In this document: in pieces, positions 1 through 9,740 of the stretch
How positions within the stretch are numbered: position 1 is the stretch's first letter
Layout: every line of letters starts with the position of its first letter
Notes under the pieces: generated by a model
What the model saw: the letters and a program-made list of their open reading frames with translations, nothing else
Told to the model about the DNA's origin: nothing
Databases searched by the model: none
From: Tubiluchus corallicola
Lineage: Eukaryota > Priapulida > Priapulimorpha > Priapulimorphida > Tubiluchidae
Length of the DNA: 64,000 bases
Direction of reading: 5' to 3'
Assembly: GCA_030141605.1 (NCBI GenBank)
Contig: JAQGDQ010000915.1
Location: 16,814-80,813, forward strand
Translations under genes and position numbers: made by a program

Positions 1-643
1 CTAAGACAATTCCCGCAACCGTACTGATGACGTTATCAATGCGATGACGTCATCATCTCGTAAGTCCTGCGCATGCGCAACAAACATTTATTTGCAATTT
101 TCAATTACCTTCCTAATGAGCCATCGTGTGTACGAATCGGTCCACCATGAGGGAAAATATATGGTATTGAATACCAAAAAAGCTCAAAATTCACGTCGTA
201 ATCACAGGTCGGCATAAACTTTTGGCCACGACTGTATTTTACAGCAGACCTGTATTTTCTATGCTACATTCAGCAAATCTTATAGGCGGCAGTAACATAA
301 AAGTTTTTTAATACCTGGAATGAATCTGTATGATATAGATTGCCAGTGTTTGAGATTTTAGAAATTTTGAACTTTTCTCACTGCACAAGAAAAAACGTTG
401 TACATTTTTGTTTGCACACTACCTTCTTAGCAATTTAGTTTCCTATGGATGTTCTAGATGTGTTAATCCTTCTCAGAAACATAGATCTTTCCACATAATA
501 GTTGTTTACAGGCATTTTAGTTTACTATAACGAATCCTAAAATAAAATCACACAGATTAGTACAACTGTTCTTAAATCCAATCTTTTATCCAGCCTCAAG
601 CATCTTATTTGCTAAGTTTTCTATCAAAAAGTTGTACACTAAT
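1..643. other. Intergenic, no gene seen
   Basis: AT-rich sequence with no convincing open frame on either strand. The only structured part is the motif pair near the left edge, listed separately. Confidence 0.5.
45..79. promoter_or_regulatory. CRE plus NRF1-type palindrome
   Basis: A perfect TGACGTCA (45-52) is followed 15 bases later by TGCGCATGCGCA (68-79), which contains the canonical NRF1 palindrome GCGCATGCGC. Both are CpG-containing palindromes in an otherwise CpG-poor stretch. In animals the pair is typical of housekeeping or bidirectional promoters. No coding start is visible nearby, so the gene served, if any, probably lies left of the window. Confidence 0.4.
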
Positions 644-1333
644 AATTACAACCTCATCCAGTTTAACAAGAAGGTATCTCCTGTGAGAAAATTACAACCT
701 CATCCAGTTTAACAAGAAGGTATCTCCTGTGTGAAAATTACAACCTCATCCAGTTTAACAAGAAGGTATCTCCTGTGTGAAAATTACAGCCTCATCCAGT
801 TTAACAAGAAGGTATCTCCTGTGTGATAATTACAGCCTCATCCAGTTTAACAAGAAAGTATCTCCTGTGTGAAAATTACAACCTCATCCAGTTTAACAAG
901 AAGGTATCTCCTGTGTGATAATTACAACCTCATCCAGTTTAACAAGAAGGTATCTCCTGTGTGATAATTACAACCTCATCCAGTTTAACAAGAAGGTATC
1001 TCCTGTGTGATAATTACAACCTCATCCAGTTTAACAAGAAGGTATCTCCTGTGTGATAATTACAACCTCATCCAGTTTAACAAGAAGGTATCTCCTGTGT
1101 GATAATTACAACCTCATCCAGTTTAACAAGAAGGTATCTCCTGTGTGATAATTACAACCTCATCCAGTTTAACAAGAAGGCATCTCCTGTGTGACAATTA
1201 CAACCTCATCCAGTTTAACAAGAAGGGATCTCCTGTGTGATAATTACAACCTCATCCAGTTTAACAAGAAGGTATCTCCTGTGTAAAAATTACAACCTCA
1301 TCCAGTTTAACAAGAAGGTATCTCCTGTGTAAA
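644..1333. repeat. 46-bp minisatellite, 15 units
   Basis: Units begin AATTACAACCTCATCC and contain AAGAAGGTATCTCCTGTG. Unit starts fall every 46 bases (644, 690, 736, 782 and so on to 1288) without indels. Units differ mostly at one or two positions (ACAACC/ACAGCC, TGTGATA/TGTGAAA). No coding frame runs through, since 46 is not a multiple of three and stops occur in each frame. Confidence 0.95.
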
Positions 1334-2222
1334 CTATCACCATTTAATTAGTTACAGGAATGTTGTTTGCTGGACACCTACTCTTATTTTCATTTCTTTA
1401 CTGTAGCCCATTACCACGAGAGGCCACTGGCCTTCTTTGGAACAATTAGTTTAAAAAAATGCTTGATAATTTCTGACAAATGCTTGTGTCCAAAATCCTA
1501 TGTTTCACACACTTGTAGGAAAGTAACTCGGGTGCAAGTTAATGGGTTGCCGGTATTTTGATGAATCAGACGTGTAATTTTCCGCTTGTTTTTGGTATTA
1601 GTTATACAAGTTTATTTTGGTCTGTTTGCCCCTGATTCTAAAGTTTGCTGTTTCAGTTAGCAAATCCTTGTACTACAAAAAAGTATTCCTCTTTTCGCAA
1701 AACCACCTTTGACCAAACGATGCAAAAGTCTTGTCAAAATTACAATTTAAGATCGCAAATGTTTCACAATTTGCTTCAAAACACTTTTTTGCATCCCAGT
1801 TTTGCTGTGTCAAAGGTCTGACAATTACACACACCAGTTTTTCTTTAAACATGGCAACAAACAACAAATTTTCTATATTATTTGAGCCCCCCCCCCCCGT
1901 GATGTCTAACAAGCTATGAAATCTACTGTCCAGTCTCCAATTGACAATAAGTCCTTCAAATTATTGGTAGGTTAGTAAAACATCCACCTTCAATTGGCAA
2001 ATTTTTCTAGTCAGTTTTATAACCTGCAAGTGCAAGTGCTAGAAGCAAATGCAGTCTTCACAACACGTTTGCTTATAAGTAACATTAAACTTGCTTACAC
2101 AGCCAGTTGAACTGTTGGTAGTGTTTGTCACACTCTCTATCAGGTCCGAAAACATGACAAAACAATTACATAATAACTGTGTACATCAAAAGCTACCTCA
2201 AAAAATGGTAATGCCGAAATTG
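1334..2222. other. Intergenic; poly-C tract
   Basis: No gene recognised. A run of C (about 1887-1898) is present. Short open frames on both strands around 1673-1919 overlap each other and show no family resemblance. Confidence 0.5.
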
Positions 2223-2844
2223 CTTTAAAGACAGGATGATTTTTCATATAGTAGCCCCTTTCAAGTCCCATAAAAAGTACACATTTTAACACAATTAATA
2301 CTGCAAACGCGTTTCTGATAATAAAATAATAGATTAAAAACTTAATTAACGGCAGGCGAGCCCAACTATTGATGACATCACAAACTAACATAATTTTCAA
2401 CAGCAAAAATATTCCACGAGCGTGTTGCACGTGTTTGCAAAAGCGAAAATTTAAGTACAGTGCTACTGTAAGATAGTCAGTGTGTTGTACTAAAACAAGA
2501 CAAGTTTTAAGACAAAAATTCAAATTTCATATTTACCGCTGTGCTTACAGCATGAGCTGTCGAACGTGTGTAGTTCGTCACAAACTAACACATCTGAAAT
2601 GAGAGGTACAGCACCTGATTTTGCGTAATGCATTTCTGAAATGCAGGCTCTAGTGCCCGTTTAACTAGTGAATAGCGAAATGCATGTAACAGCGAGGAAC
2701 TACTGCGCGAACGTGAAATTTTGTTGGTCTGGTAATAATTCTTTCACGTAAGTCATTTTTGAAAAAATAGTATGTCTCCTTTCAATATTTTAAAGAGTAG
2801 ATTGTTTTGACCTACAGTTTAAGTGACATAGAGTTTTGCTTTAA
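2223..2844 (+). mobile_element. TTAA-type MITE, family A, copy 1
   Basis: Homologous end to end with 12810-13405: both begin TTAAAG-x-ACAGGATGATTTTTCATA and end in TTTTSCTTTAA, giving short terminal inverted repeats with TTAA at each outer edge. Internal landmarks shared with other copies are ATTGATGACATCACAAAC, GAGCTGTCGAACG and TAAGTCATTTTTGAAAAA. No transposase frame survives, so it is non-autonomous. TTAA target choice suggests piggyBac-like mobilisation, which is inference. Confidence 0.75.
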
Positions 2845-3606
2845 TAGAACACGTTATGTATAAGGACCATAATAAAGTTCAATGGGCAGCACTGAAACAC
2901 TTTGGAATGTAAACCAAATCTCAATGTGCGTTATTTTAAAGCTGGATTGCGATGATTTTCTTTTAAAGCTGTTTATAAGCGCCAACAGATTTTTATTATT
3001 GGCTAAATATCAGTCTAAGTTTGCAAGATAACTCATTCATCCAACCAAGAAGTGAAGATTTGTTTGATAGCTTTGCAAATGCTTAACAATTAATAGTATA
3101 ACTACGTTCATAGGGCACTACATTAAAGACAACAAATACAAGGCTCTCTTTGAGACTGCGAGACAGTAATCTCCCATGGCAGCATGAAACACAAAGGATT
3201 TTATTTTTTACTGTAACACGCTAATAACACACTGCAATAGAAAATCACTGGCCTGCAATTCAAAATGGCGGCTTGACAAAAACAAATGTATGCTAAAAAC
3301 AGCCCTTGATCAACACACTTTCGAAATGTACGCGTAGTATATAAACTATAGTCGTTGTAGCCTATTTGTCACTGCACCAAATGCATTGTGGGTAACCAAA
3401 CCATGCAGTCACATCATGTCGTTTGATGGAATTATTCGAGGCAAACCAATTCTGCCATTACTAAAGTGGGATCATTTTCTTAATAACTTGATCAGCAACG
3501 CCAGTAAAAGATTTCTAAACATTTTCACAACAAAATGGCTGCTTCTTACATTCAGTTTGTAACTGAAATTACAAACACGTGTCAATTGTGTATTTTTGAT
3601 GCACAT
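2845..3606. other. Intergenic, nothing recognised
   Basis: Unique-looking AT-rich sequence with no convincing frame or repeat. It includes the region downstream of the small secreted-protein gene on the minus strand. Confidence 0.4.
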
Positions 3607-3612
3607 TTTATT
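3607..3612 (-). terminator. Polyadenylation signal AATAAA
   Basis: Minus-strand AATAAA about 30 bases past the TAA stop of the secreted-protein gene. Spacing and strand fit a true 3' end. Confidence 0.6.
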
Positions 3613-3642
3613 GTTACACGTGCTAGACAGTGATGTGAAGGC

Positions 3643-4032
3643 TTAACACAAGTTGAGGAAAACGGTTAAAAGCACCATTAAGAAAGCACGCGAAACTGAA
3701 CTCCTGAACAAACTTCCTGAAGCTTTTACAGCTCCGGCTGGCTGAAGACTATGTTCATATTTCTCATCATACTTATCACGACAAAGGTTATAATTGTTCT
3801 GATTCTCACAGCATCCCGTATATATACTTATGGTTCTTCTTCCTTTGTCTTTGGAGCAAACATAACATATATCTATGGTCTTTCTGCCATCTGGCGTCTT
3901 CTTCGTGCATCTTCCCATATCTTTGCCCATTAAGATTTCCAGTTCGCGTTTTACTGTACAGCCACTAGAGGGAGCAGATGTTAGCACGAGAATGAGGAGC
4001 CCAATGAAAGCACATTTTGTATTATATTTCAT
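3643..4032 (-). CDS. Small secreted, probably GPI-anchored cysteine-rich protein
   Basis: The first in-frame ATG is at 4032, giving 129 residues; the open frame extends only two codons further to a TTG. Residues 1-24 form a signal peptide with a hydrophobic core (FIGLLILVLTSA) and a small-residue cleavage region. The mature part has cysteines at about 25, 42, 56, 59, 74, 75 and 84, including a GCC-x8-C pattern, then a hydrophilic linker. A hydrophobic tail (SRAFLMVLLTVFLNLC) sits behind small residues (KASGS), as in GPI-anchor signals. The Cys-Cys near the end recalls Ly6/uPAR three-finger proteins, but spacing to the last cysteine is long and one expected cysteine is missing, so that assignment is tentative. 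A T-rich tract ending TTTGCAG directly precedes the ATG and looks like a 3' splice site, so the 5' UTR is probably in an upstream exon. AATAAA follows the stop. Function unknown; probably cell-surface. Confidence 0.65.
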   Translation of the reverse strand: MKYNTKCAFIGLLILVLTSAPSSGCTVKRELEILMGKDMGRCTKKTPDGRKTIDICYVCSKDKGRRTISIYTGCCENQNNYNLCRDKYDEKYEHSLQPAGAVKASGSLFRSSVSRAFLMVLLTVFLNLC

Positions 4033-4066
4033 CTGCAAATTAAGATTAAATTAAAATAAAATTAAG
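4024..4066 (-). promoter_or_regulatory. Probable 3' splice acceptor at the start codon
   Basis: On the minus strand a T-rich stretch runs into TTAATTTGCAG, and the next base is the A of the ATG at 4032. This is a good acceptor, implying an upstream 5' UTR exon and an exon that begins exactly at the initiator codon. It could be chance in AT-rich DNA. Confidence 0.4.
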
Positions 4067-4149
4067 AATAAAGATTAGACAATTGTATGTCTTATAGTGT
4101 GCGGGATCGTACGCTGTTAAAGCATACATCTTTTAACATGCTGCAAATG

Positions 4150-5095
4150 CTGATGGGTAAATCTACTATGGTTTATATTGCTTAAATTTATTGTGGCAAA
4201 GTACTAGGCTGACAAATCACATTGCTTAAAATTACTACGGTCATATTTTGAGTAGGCTGACAGTCATGTTGCTTAAATCTACTACGGTCATATTTTGAGT
4301 AGACTCTCAGTCATGTTGCTTAAATCTGCTACGGTCATATTTTGAGTAGGCTGACAGTCATGTTGCTTAAATCTACTACGGTCATATTTTGAGTATGCTG
4401 ACAGTCATGTTGCTTAAATCTACTACGGTAATATTTTGAGTAGACTGACAGTCATGTTGCTTAAATCTACTACGGTCATATTTTGAGTAGACTGACAGTC
4501 ATGTTGCTTAAATCTACTACGGTAATATTTTGAGTAGACTGACAGTCATGTTGCTTAAATCTACTACGGTCATATTTTGAGTAGACTGACAGTCATGTTG
4601 CTCAAATCTACTACGGTCATATTTTGAGTAGACTGACAGTCATGTTGCTTAAATCTACTACGGTAATATTTTGAGTAGACTGACAGTCATGTTGCTCAAA
4701 TCTACTACGGTCATATTTTGAGTAGACTGACAGTCATGTTGCTTAAATCTACTACGGTCATATTTTGAGTAGACTGACAGTCATGTTGCTTAAATCTACT
4801 ATGGCAATGTTCTTGTGTAGGTTGACAGTCATATTGCTTAAATATGCCGTGGCAATGTACTTGAATTGGCTGACAAATCACATTGCTTACATCTACTACG
4901 GTCATATTTTGAGTATGCTGACAGCCATGTTGCTTAAATCTACTATGGCAATGTTCTTGAATAGACTGACAGTTATACTATGTAGTCATACAGGCTTAAA
5001 TCTACTAAGGCAATGTACTTGAATAGACTGACAATTATACTATGTAGTCATACAGGCTTACATCTACTAAGGCAATGTACTTGTGCAGGCTGGGC
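4150..5095. repeat. 47-bp satellite array, about 20 units
   Basis: Repeats of a 47-bp unit, e.g. starts at 4261, 4308 and 4355, with core TGACAGTCATGTTGCTTAAA and CTACTACGGTCATATTTTG. Units are near identical in the middle and become divergent after about 4800, where variants with GGCAATGTACTTGAATAG and TATGTAGTCATACAGG appear. The divergent variants match the inverted block at 8963-9175. Open frames across it are artefacts of the repeat. Confidence 0.9.
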
Positions 5096-5983
5096 AGTCA
5101 TAACGTGCAGTGAGAAATGCTTTACCTACAGTCAAGTCGTTATACACGTACACTGTAATTTCGATTTACTTAACTTAGATTATTGTGATGGACCTGAAAT
5201 GAAAGATAATTACCTAAAATCAGACTGTAAACCAGTAAGTGTGTTTATAAATCATGTTAGAATGTACGTACTTTCTAAACGCGAGAAACAGGCGACCATA
5301 GTGTGCCACATGGAACGGTAGAGAAGTAGTATTCTTGGAGTCACCTATCCACTTACTTACCAAGCTCAGCGTTGTTTAGTTTCGAACGCTGGGTCGATGC
5401 TGATACACTCCCTGAATATTAAGCTATTCTCTATTTTCACGAAATTTGTACAAAGAAATAAAAAATGAACGACTAATATGCATTAAAAAACTTTTGTACA
5501 AACATGACTTAGATGTGAAATCTATTAAACAAATCTCGTTAGATTGGCAGGCAAACTGCTATAAGAGGTGCCATAACCAAGAGAAGTGAATGAATAGAAC
5601 AAGAACTAAATTTTCATTAAAATTTCTTTCATCGATTTTCCTGACCAAATACGCGCCCAGAGCCTAGTGAGGTGTTTTGCATAAAGTTATAGATCAATTT
5701 TAAATTTCTTACTGTGAATTTATACAAATAAAGTCAGTTTCACCTTATATCAGGCTGGCTGTAATTTCTTGTAGTGGTGACTTCATTGCTCGAGACACGT
5801 GCAAGAATGAGAGCAATTAGCCCAGGACTGGATGCTGGAACACACTTCTCTCTGACGTGGTTACTTGGATACCAACTGACGTCATAATGATTACACAAAA
5901 ATCTAAAGCGTCAACAAATTCAAATCGGTGTAGCTGTTTTCAACAATTTCTTACCAAAATAGTTATGGTTGGAACTTGAAAGC
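5096..5983. other. Intergenic, nothing recognised
   Basis: No family-level similarity seen. A 102-residue open frame starting in the satellite runs to 5321, but it shows no domain, signal or coding bias I can defend. Confidence 0.4.
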
Positions 5984-6451
5984 TTAACCCTTTCATACCC
6001 ATTGTATCCCGTGGGATACGAGAATATTTTCTGCCTTTAAAATTAACAAAATTTTAAAACTGACAGTTATTTGATCTGTTAATAGTTATTTTGATTTAAG
6101 CCAATAACAATAGACTAAAAATGGTGATAAAATGGCAAACTAGAAAATCTACATAGCATAAAAAACTGCGCAAGGTGCAGTACTTTAGAGACGACTTTGT
6201 ACAGATCAGCATAGCATGCATACTAAATGTCTTAAATACTTTAAAAAAATTATCAGCAGTTGCAAAATGAAGCACATTTTATGCTTCCATTGAATCCCAA
6301 TGTATCCCGTGGGATACAGGCTATATTTAGCACGCGGGCACAGGTAGAAAAAAATAATTATTATGTGTGAACAAGATGGACATACTGAACAAAACTACCA
6401 AATCAAAAAAAAAATTCTTATTAAAAAATAATTTGGGACTGAAAGGGTTAA
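5984..6451. mobile_element. piggyBac-like MITE with TTAA target duplication
   Basis: TTAA (5984-5987) is followed by CCCTTTCATACCCA and the right end reads TGGGACTGAAAGGG then TTAA (6448-6451). The terminal inverted repeat therefore begins CCCTTTCA, and the target duplication is TTAA, both diagnostic of piggyBac-class elements. The 460-bp interior has no open frame. Two copies of GTATCCCGTGGGATAC, each preceded by CAATGT or CATTGT, lie at 6004-6019 and 6302-6317. They are probable subterminal transposase-binding or hairpin sites. Confidence 0.85.
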
Positions 6452-6564
6452 CACTGAAAATGTAGAAACAGTGACGAAATCACGCCTAGAACTACAACAA
6501 CGCCACCCAATATTGTTCCGAAGTTTGTCAGCATTGTCATGAAATTACGATAACTATTACTGAA

Positions 6565-6675
6565 ATGTTGTTGTCGGCGTCACTGTCGCCGTCGTTATCG
6601 TCGTCGTCGTCATCATCGTTGTTGCTGTTTCATTTTTTTGTTGTAACATTCTTGCATTGCTATGTTATCAGTGTC

Positions 6676-6741
<66 letters not shown>

Positions 6742-6742
6742 T
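6565..6742. repeat. Trinucleotide repeats (GTC/GTT)n and (TAA)n
   Basis: Imperfect TCG/TTG trinucleotides at about 6572-6625, then about 22 perfect TAA units at 6676-6742. The open frame across it (poly-Ser, poly-Ile) is spurious. Confidence 0.9.
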
Positions 6743-7012
6743 TACCAAAATTGTATTTCTTATTACTATCTTCAATTCTTTATCTATGTTTCGTTATCTG
6801 CCTGTTTTAAGTTAACAGATCGCGACTAAAAAGAATTTTAGAAATCTTCATGCATCCAGGGACATGATTTTGTTCACCTCTGTTCTACTGGTTGTTGAAT
6901 AGCTATTTCTTCACTGGACAACCATCAGCTAGTTTTATTTTCCTTGCCCATTTTAGAAGAATAACTCGATACTCGTTACCATGGAATTACTCTGCATCAT
7001 CATCTCCTGAAA
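6743..7012. other. Spacer, nothing recognised
   Basis: No gene or repeat identified between the TAA repeat and the X-box array. Confidence 0.4.
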
Positions 7013-7217
7013 GTGCGTCATGACACATTGCGTCATTCATATGACGATAACAATTCGTTGCCATAGCAACGATTGTTTTTCGTTCTTGACACATTACGTC
7101 ATTCATATGACGATAACAATTCGTTGCCATAGCAACGATTGTTTTTCGTTCTTGACGCATTACGTCATTCATATGACAATAACAATTCGTTGCCATGGCA
7201 ACGATTGTTCTTCGATC
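7013..7217. promoter_or_regulatory. Triple tandem CRE + RFX X-box array (66-bp unit x3)
   Basis: Three 66-bp units each contain a palindromic RFX X-box: GTTGCCATAGCAAC at 7057-7070 and 7123-7136, and the symmetric optimum GTTGCCATGGCAAC at 7189-7202. Each matches the X-box consensus GTNRCC-N(0-3)-RGYAAC with a 2-base spacer. Each unit also carries a CRE-like octamer 21 bases upstream (TTGCGTCA at 7028, TTACGTCA at 7094 and 7160) and an ATTCATATGAC palindrome. RFX factors bind such sites to drive ciliary genes in animals. Conservation of the motif through three copies suggests either selection or recent duplication. No ciliary gene is recognised next to it. Confidence 0.75.
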
Positions 7218-7245
7218 TTGCAACTGACCTAATAGATGTCAGTCT

Positions 7246-7771
7246 TTGTTCAGCCTCATTTCTTTCTTTGCTTTCGATGCGAGAAAGGCGTTATTATTTG
7301 CAGCCTGTAGTGCGTTCTTTAGTGGACTATTATGGGCTGTTTTGATTTTTTATGCAACCGCGAGCGCCGTGAGGACCGTGAGGACCAACCGGTGCCTAGA
7401 TGCTGGAGGATCCGGACCATATGGTCTAGGGCCCGGGGGCAAGTCGCTCCTATGCCCTCAGTCCATTCGTCTTCTGGGACCTCCACGCGTTGTAGTGGTG
7501 AGGGAGAGTCTTCCGGGACAACCGTGGGGGCGGTTCGTCTTGGAAGCTCGAGTAGTATGGTGCCTAGACGCTGGAGGATCTGGACCATATGGTCTAGGGC
7601 CCAGGGGCAAGTCGCTCCTATGCCCTCAGTCCATTCGTCTTCTGGGACCTCCACGCATTGTAGTAGTGAGGAAGAGTCTTCCGGGACAACCGTGGGAGCG
7701 GTTCGTCTTGGAAGCTCGAGTAGCATGGGTCTCCCTCTGGTTGAGTGCTGAATGTCATTCTTAAGTACCAA
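7246..7771. other. In-frame 168-bp tandem duplication, open on both strands
   Basis: A GC-rich 168-bp segment is present twice (7391-7558 and 7559-about 7726) with roughly 10 differences. Because 168 is a multiple of three, long frames persist: plus-strand frames from ATG 7332 (139 residues, Ser/Gly/Thr-rich, with SSSGTST and VRLGSSSSM in each 56-residue unit) and from 7246 (172 residues), and a minus-strand frame of about 150 residues (LPRRTAPTVVPEDS in each unit). No known domain is recognised. GC-rich DNA with an internal duplication in front of a LINE 3' end could be the 5' region of a non-LTR element. Which frame, if any, is translated cannot be decided. Confidence 0.35.
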
Positions 7772-8115
7772 CCTTACAGTACTATGCTCTCACATCTGGG
7801 CTCTGGTCAGGACAGCCACTATTGGACTGTCAGAGCCCCGTAAGGTGCCTCGGGGGGGGGGGCTGGCTCGCGGTAGTGCGTGCACTACAGGGGTGTGTGA
7901 TGCGTTAGGCGTAATTGCCTACTAAAGCTAACTGTAGACGAACAGTTGGCACACAGCCTCTCCACACCCAAGACTCCTGCGTAACCTCCACGAGGTGCGA
8001 GCTGGTAACTGCCCCATTACAGGAGCAGGCTAATCAGCAGGGGATCTCGGAGCAGTATGGAGCCCCAGAGGTGCAGTGCTGAAAGGCACTCACCATTCCA
8101 TACCCCAACTATGGG
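7772..8115 (+). other. GC-rich segment with poly-G, possible LINE 5' UTR
   Basis: Composition shifts to GC-rich here. It contains a G run (about 7850-7861) and phrases such as GAGCAGTATGGAGCCCCAGA, with no open frame. It is abruptly followed by an AT-rich LINE-like 3' end, so the two could be the 5' and 3' parts of one internally deleted element. That is inference only. Confidence 0.3.
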
Positions 8116-8580
8116 TTAAATAGCATAATATATTTCAGAGCAGATCTACATGTACTTAAAAACAGAAGTTTTTTTGTACTTTCTCTCATTATAGTGGAAA
8201 TTAAGTTCAATAAAAAGTTAACAGGTTAATTGTATTGTTTACTGTTTTTTATTGTTTGATTTTTGTATGTATAGTAGATTAAACGCTTTTAATTGTTTGC
8301 AATATTTATGCAGAAAATCGACTTTAAATGAAATTTGTCTTGTCTTACTATATTTTATCTTACGCTTCTCCTCTCCTCTCCTCTCTCCTCTCCTTTCCTC
8401 TCCCCATGCTCTTTATTATTGTAACAAATTATTATTATTGTAATTTTTGTTTTTGTGTAAGTTTGTGTGATTTGTTTGTATTGATTTTTCTTTTTATATA
8501 ATGTTGAATGTTGTAAATACGTCACTTATAATATGAGCTTCAGTTTGAAATAAAGGATTAAATCAAATTAAATCAAATCC
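8116..8580 (+). mobile_element. Non-LTR retrotransposon 3' UTR with A-rich tail
   Basis: T-rich 3'-UTR-like sequence ends AATAAAGGATTAAATC followed by short ATCAAATTAA-type repeats, the usual 3' end of a LINE. A CTCTCCTC simple repeat (about 8366-8403) is embedded. No coding part is visible. Confidence 0.5.
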
Positions 8581-8871
8581 TTTCCGCTCCTCTCTTGTTT
8601 CGCCTCTTTCGTCTAGCACATCTTCTGATCTTACGTTAATTTTAATGCTAATGAACATGGAAAATGATTTACTTCATAACATTTCCGTACAAGGCAGTGG
8701 TGGATAAGGCACAGGCTTTATTAGTTGCGACCATGAGCCTCCACCAGCTGAGGGGCCTCCAGAGATTACGCAAAGTTAAATTACCGTGAAATTACTACAG
8801 AATGAGAGCAGAATTATGCTGAATTATCTCTTTGAAAAGCGCTCAATTAATTAATATGCCGTAGAATAATA
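8581..8871. other. Spacer, nothing recognised
   Basis: No gene or repeat family seen. Confidence 0.4.
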
Positions 8872-8874
8872 CAT

Positions 8875-8886
8875 TATTATTATTTA

Positions 8887-8923
<37 letters not shown>

Positions 8924-8945
8924 TATTATAATTATTATTATAATT
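8875..8945. repeat. (ATT)n microsatellite
   Basis: Interrupted ATT/TTA trinucleotides. Confidence 0.9.
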
Positions 8946-8962
8946 ACTGTATATAATTATTC

Positions 8963-9175
8963 TATGGCTACATAGTAGACTGTCAGCCTGTTCAAGTACA
9001 TTGCCGTAGTAAGTTTAAGTAACATGACTGTCAGCCTATTCAAGTACATCGCCTTAGTAGATTTAAGCCTGTATGACTACATAGTATGACGTCAGCCTAT
9101 TCAAGTACATCGCCTTAGTAGATTTAAGCCTGTATGACTACATAGTATGACGTCAGCCTATTGAAATACATCGTG
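8963..9175. repeat. Inverted block of the 47-bp satellite
   Basis: Four to five units containing TTCAAGTACATCGCCTTAG and CCTGTATGACTACATAG, the reverse complement of the divergent units at about 4850-5090. It runs directly into the LINE fragment at 9176. Confidence 0.85.
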
Positions 9176-9415
9176 CAAGACTAAGACGAGTAGGCACATA
9201 TAACGAGATTGCCAGAAACAACACCAGTAAGATTAGCACCAAACGAGGCACTGAAACCTACTAAACGATCTCCAGGCAAACCAAAAACAACTTGGATGTC
9301 AAGAATTAACAAAGATTTACAACAGCTGGAACCAAACCTAACAATAGCATCACAGGAATTGAACATTTTAGCTGCAGAAGGGAAACAGTGGAGTGCTCTA
9401 ATCAAAGGATAGAGG
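9176..9415 (+). pseudogene. LINE ORF2 C-terminal fragment
   Basis: The plus-strand frame from about 9190 to the TAG at 9410 encodes a basic segment, KRSPGKPKTTWMSRINKDLQ, followed by an alanine/glutamate-rich helix ending KQWSALIKG. The pattern G-[KR]-P-x-x-T-W, then an acidic helix and a W-x-x-L end, is the usual C-terminus of RTE/CR1-type non-LTR polyproteins, where A-E-x-R-x-x-W-R precedes the stop. Only the tail is present; the reverse transcriptase domain is missing upstream, where satellite DNA begins. It is 5'-truncated and dead. Confidence 0.7.
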
Positions 9416-9469
9416 CTCTATGTCTATAATAGATGTTTAGAACAACAGAAGTAGAAGATTCGCTCACTT

Positions 9470-9740
9470 TTCAACAAGATTTGTTTCAGTTTAATGGCTG
9501 TCGCAGTTTAATGCCAACAAGTGTGTGGTGCTACAACTCAAAACACAAATTCCAGCGCGGTATTATCTGACTGGCAAAGAGATAACAATATCTTAGAATA
9601 TAATGACCTTGGTGTAATTATTTCTCACGACCTTAAATCTTCTGCTCATATAACTGAAATAAGCAGGAAAGGAAATCAAATGGCAGGCTTGATCAAGCGA
9701 TGTTTTGTAAATGTATTTTTCCGATTAGACGTCTAAAAGC
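9470..9740 (+). pseudogene. Non-LTR reverse transcriptase fragment (thumb region)
   Basis: Two frames joined by a frameshift near 9593. The first reads W-L-S-Q-F-N-A-N-K-C-V, matching the W-x-x-x-F-N-x-x-K-C signature of CR1/Jockey-like reverse transcriptases. The second reads EYNDLGVIISHDLKSSAHI and then MAGLIKRCF, matching the DLGV-x-x-x-x-L-x-x-x-x-H block and the following helix. The catalytic YADD region is not present. It lies downstream of a different LINE tail, so two elements are juxtaposed. Confidence 0.75.

Noticed and set aside
644-1333. CRISPR-like array of regularly spaced repeats
   Set aside because: Whole 46-bp units are near identical with no unique spacers, and the genome is eukaryotic; it is a minisatellite.
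2140-2523. 127-codon minus-strand frame
   Set aside because: It lies mostly inside a MITE whose other copies do not keep the frame.
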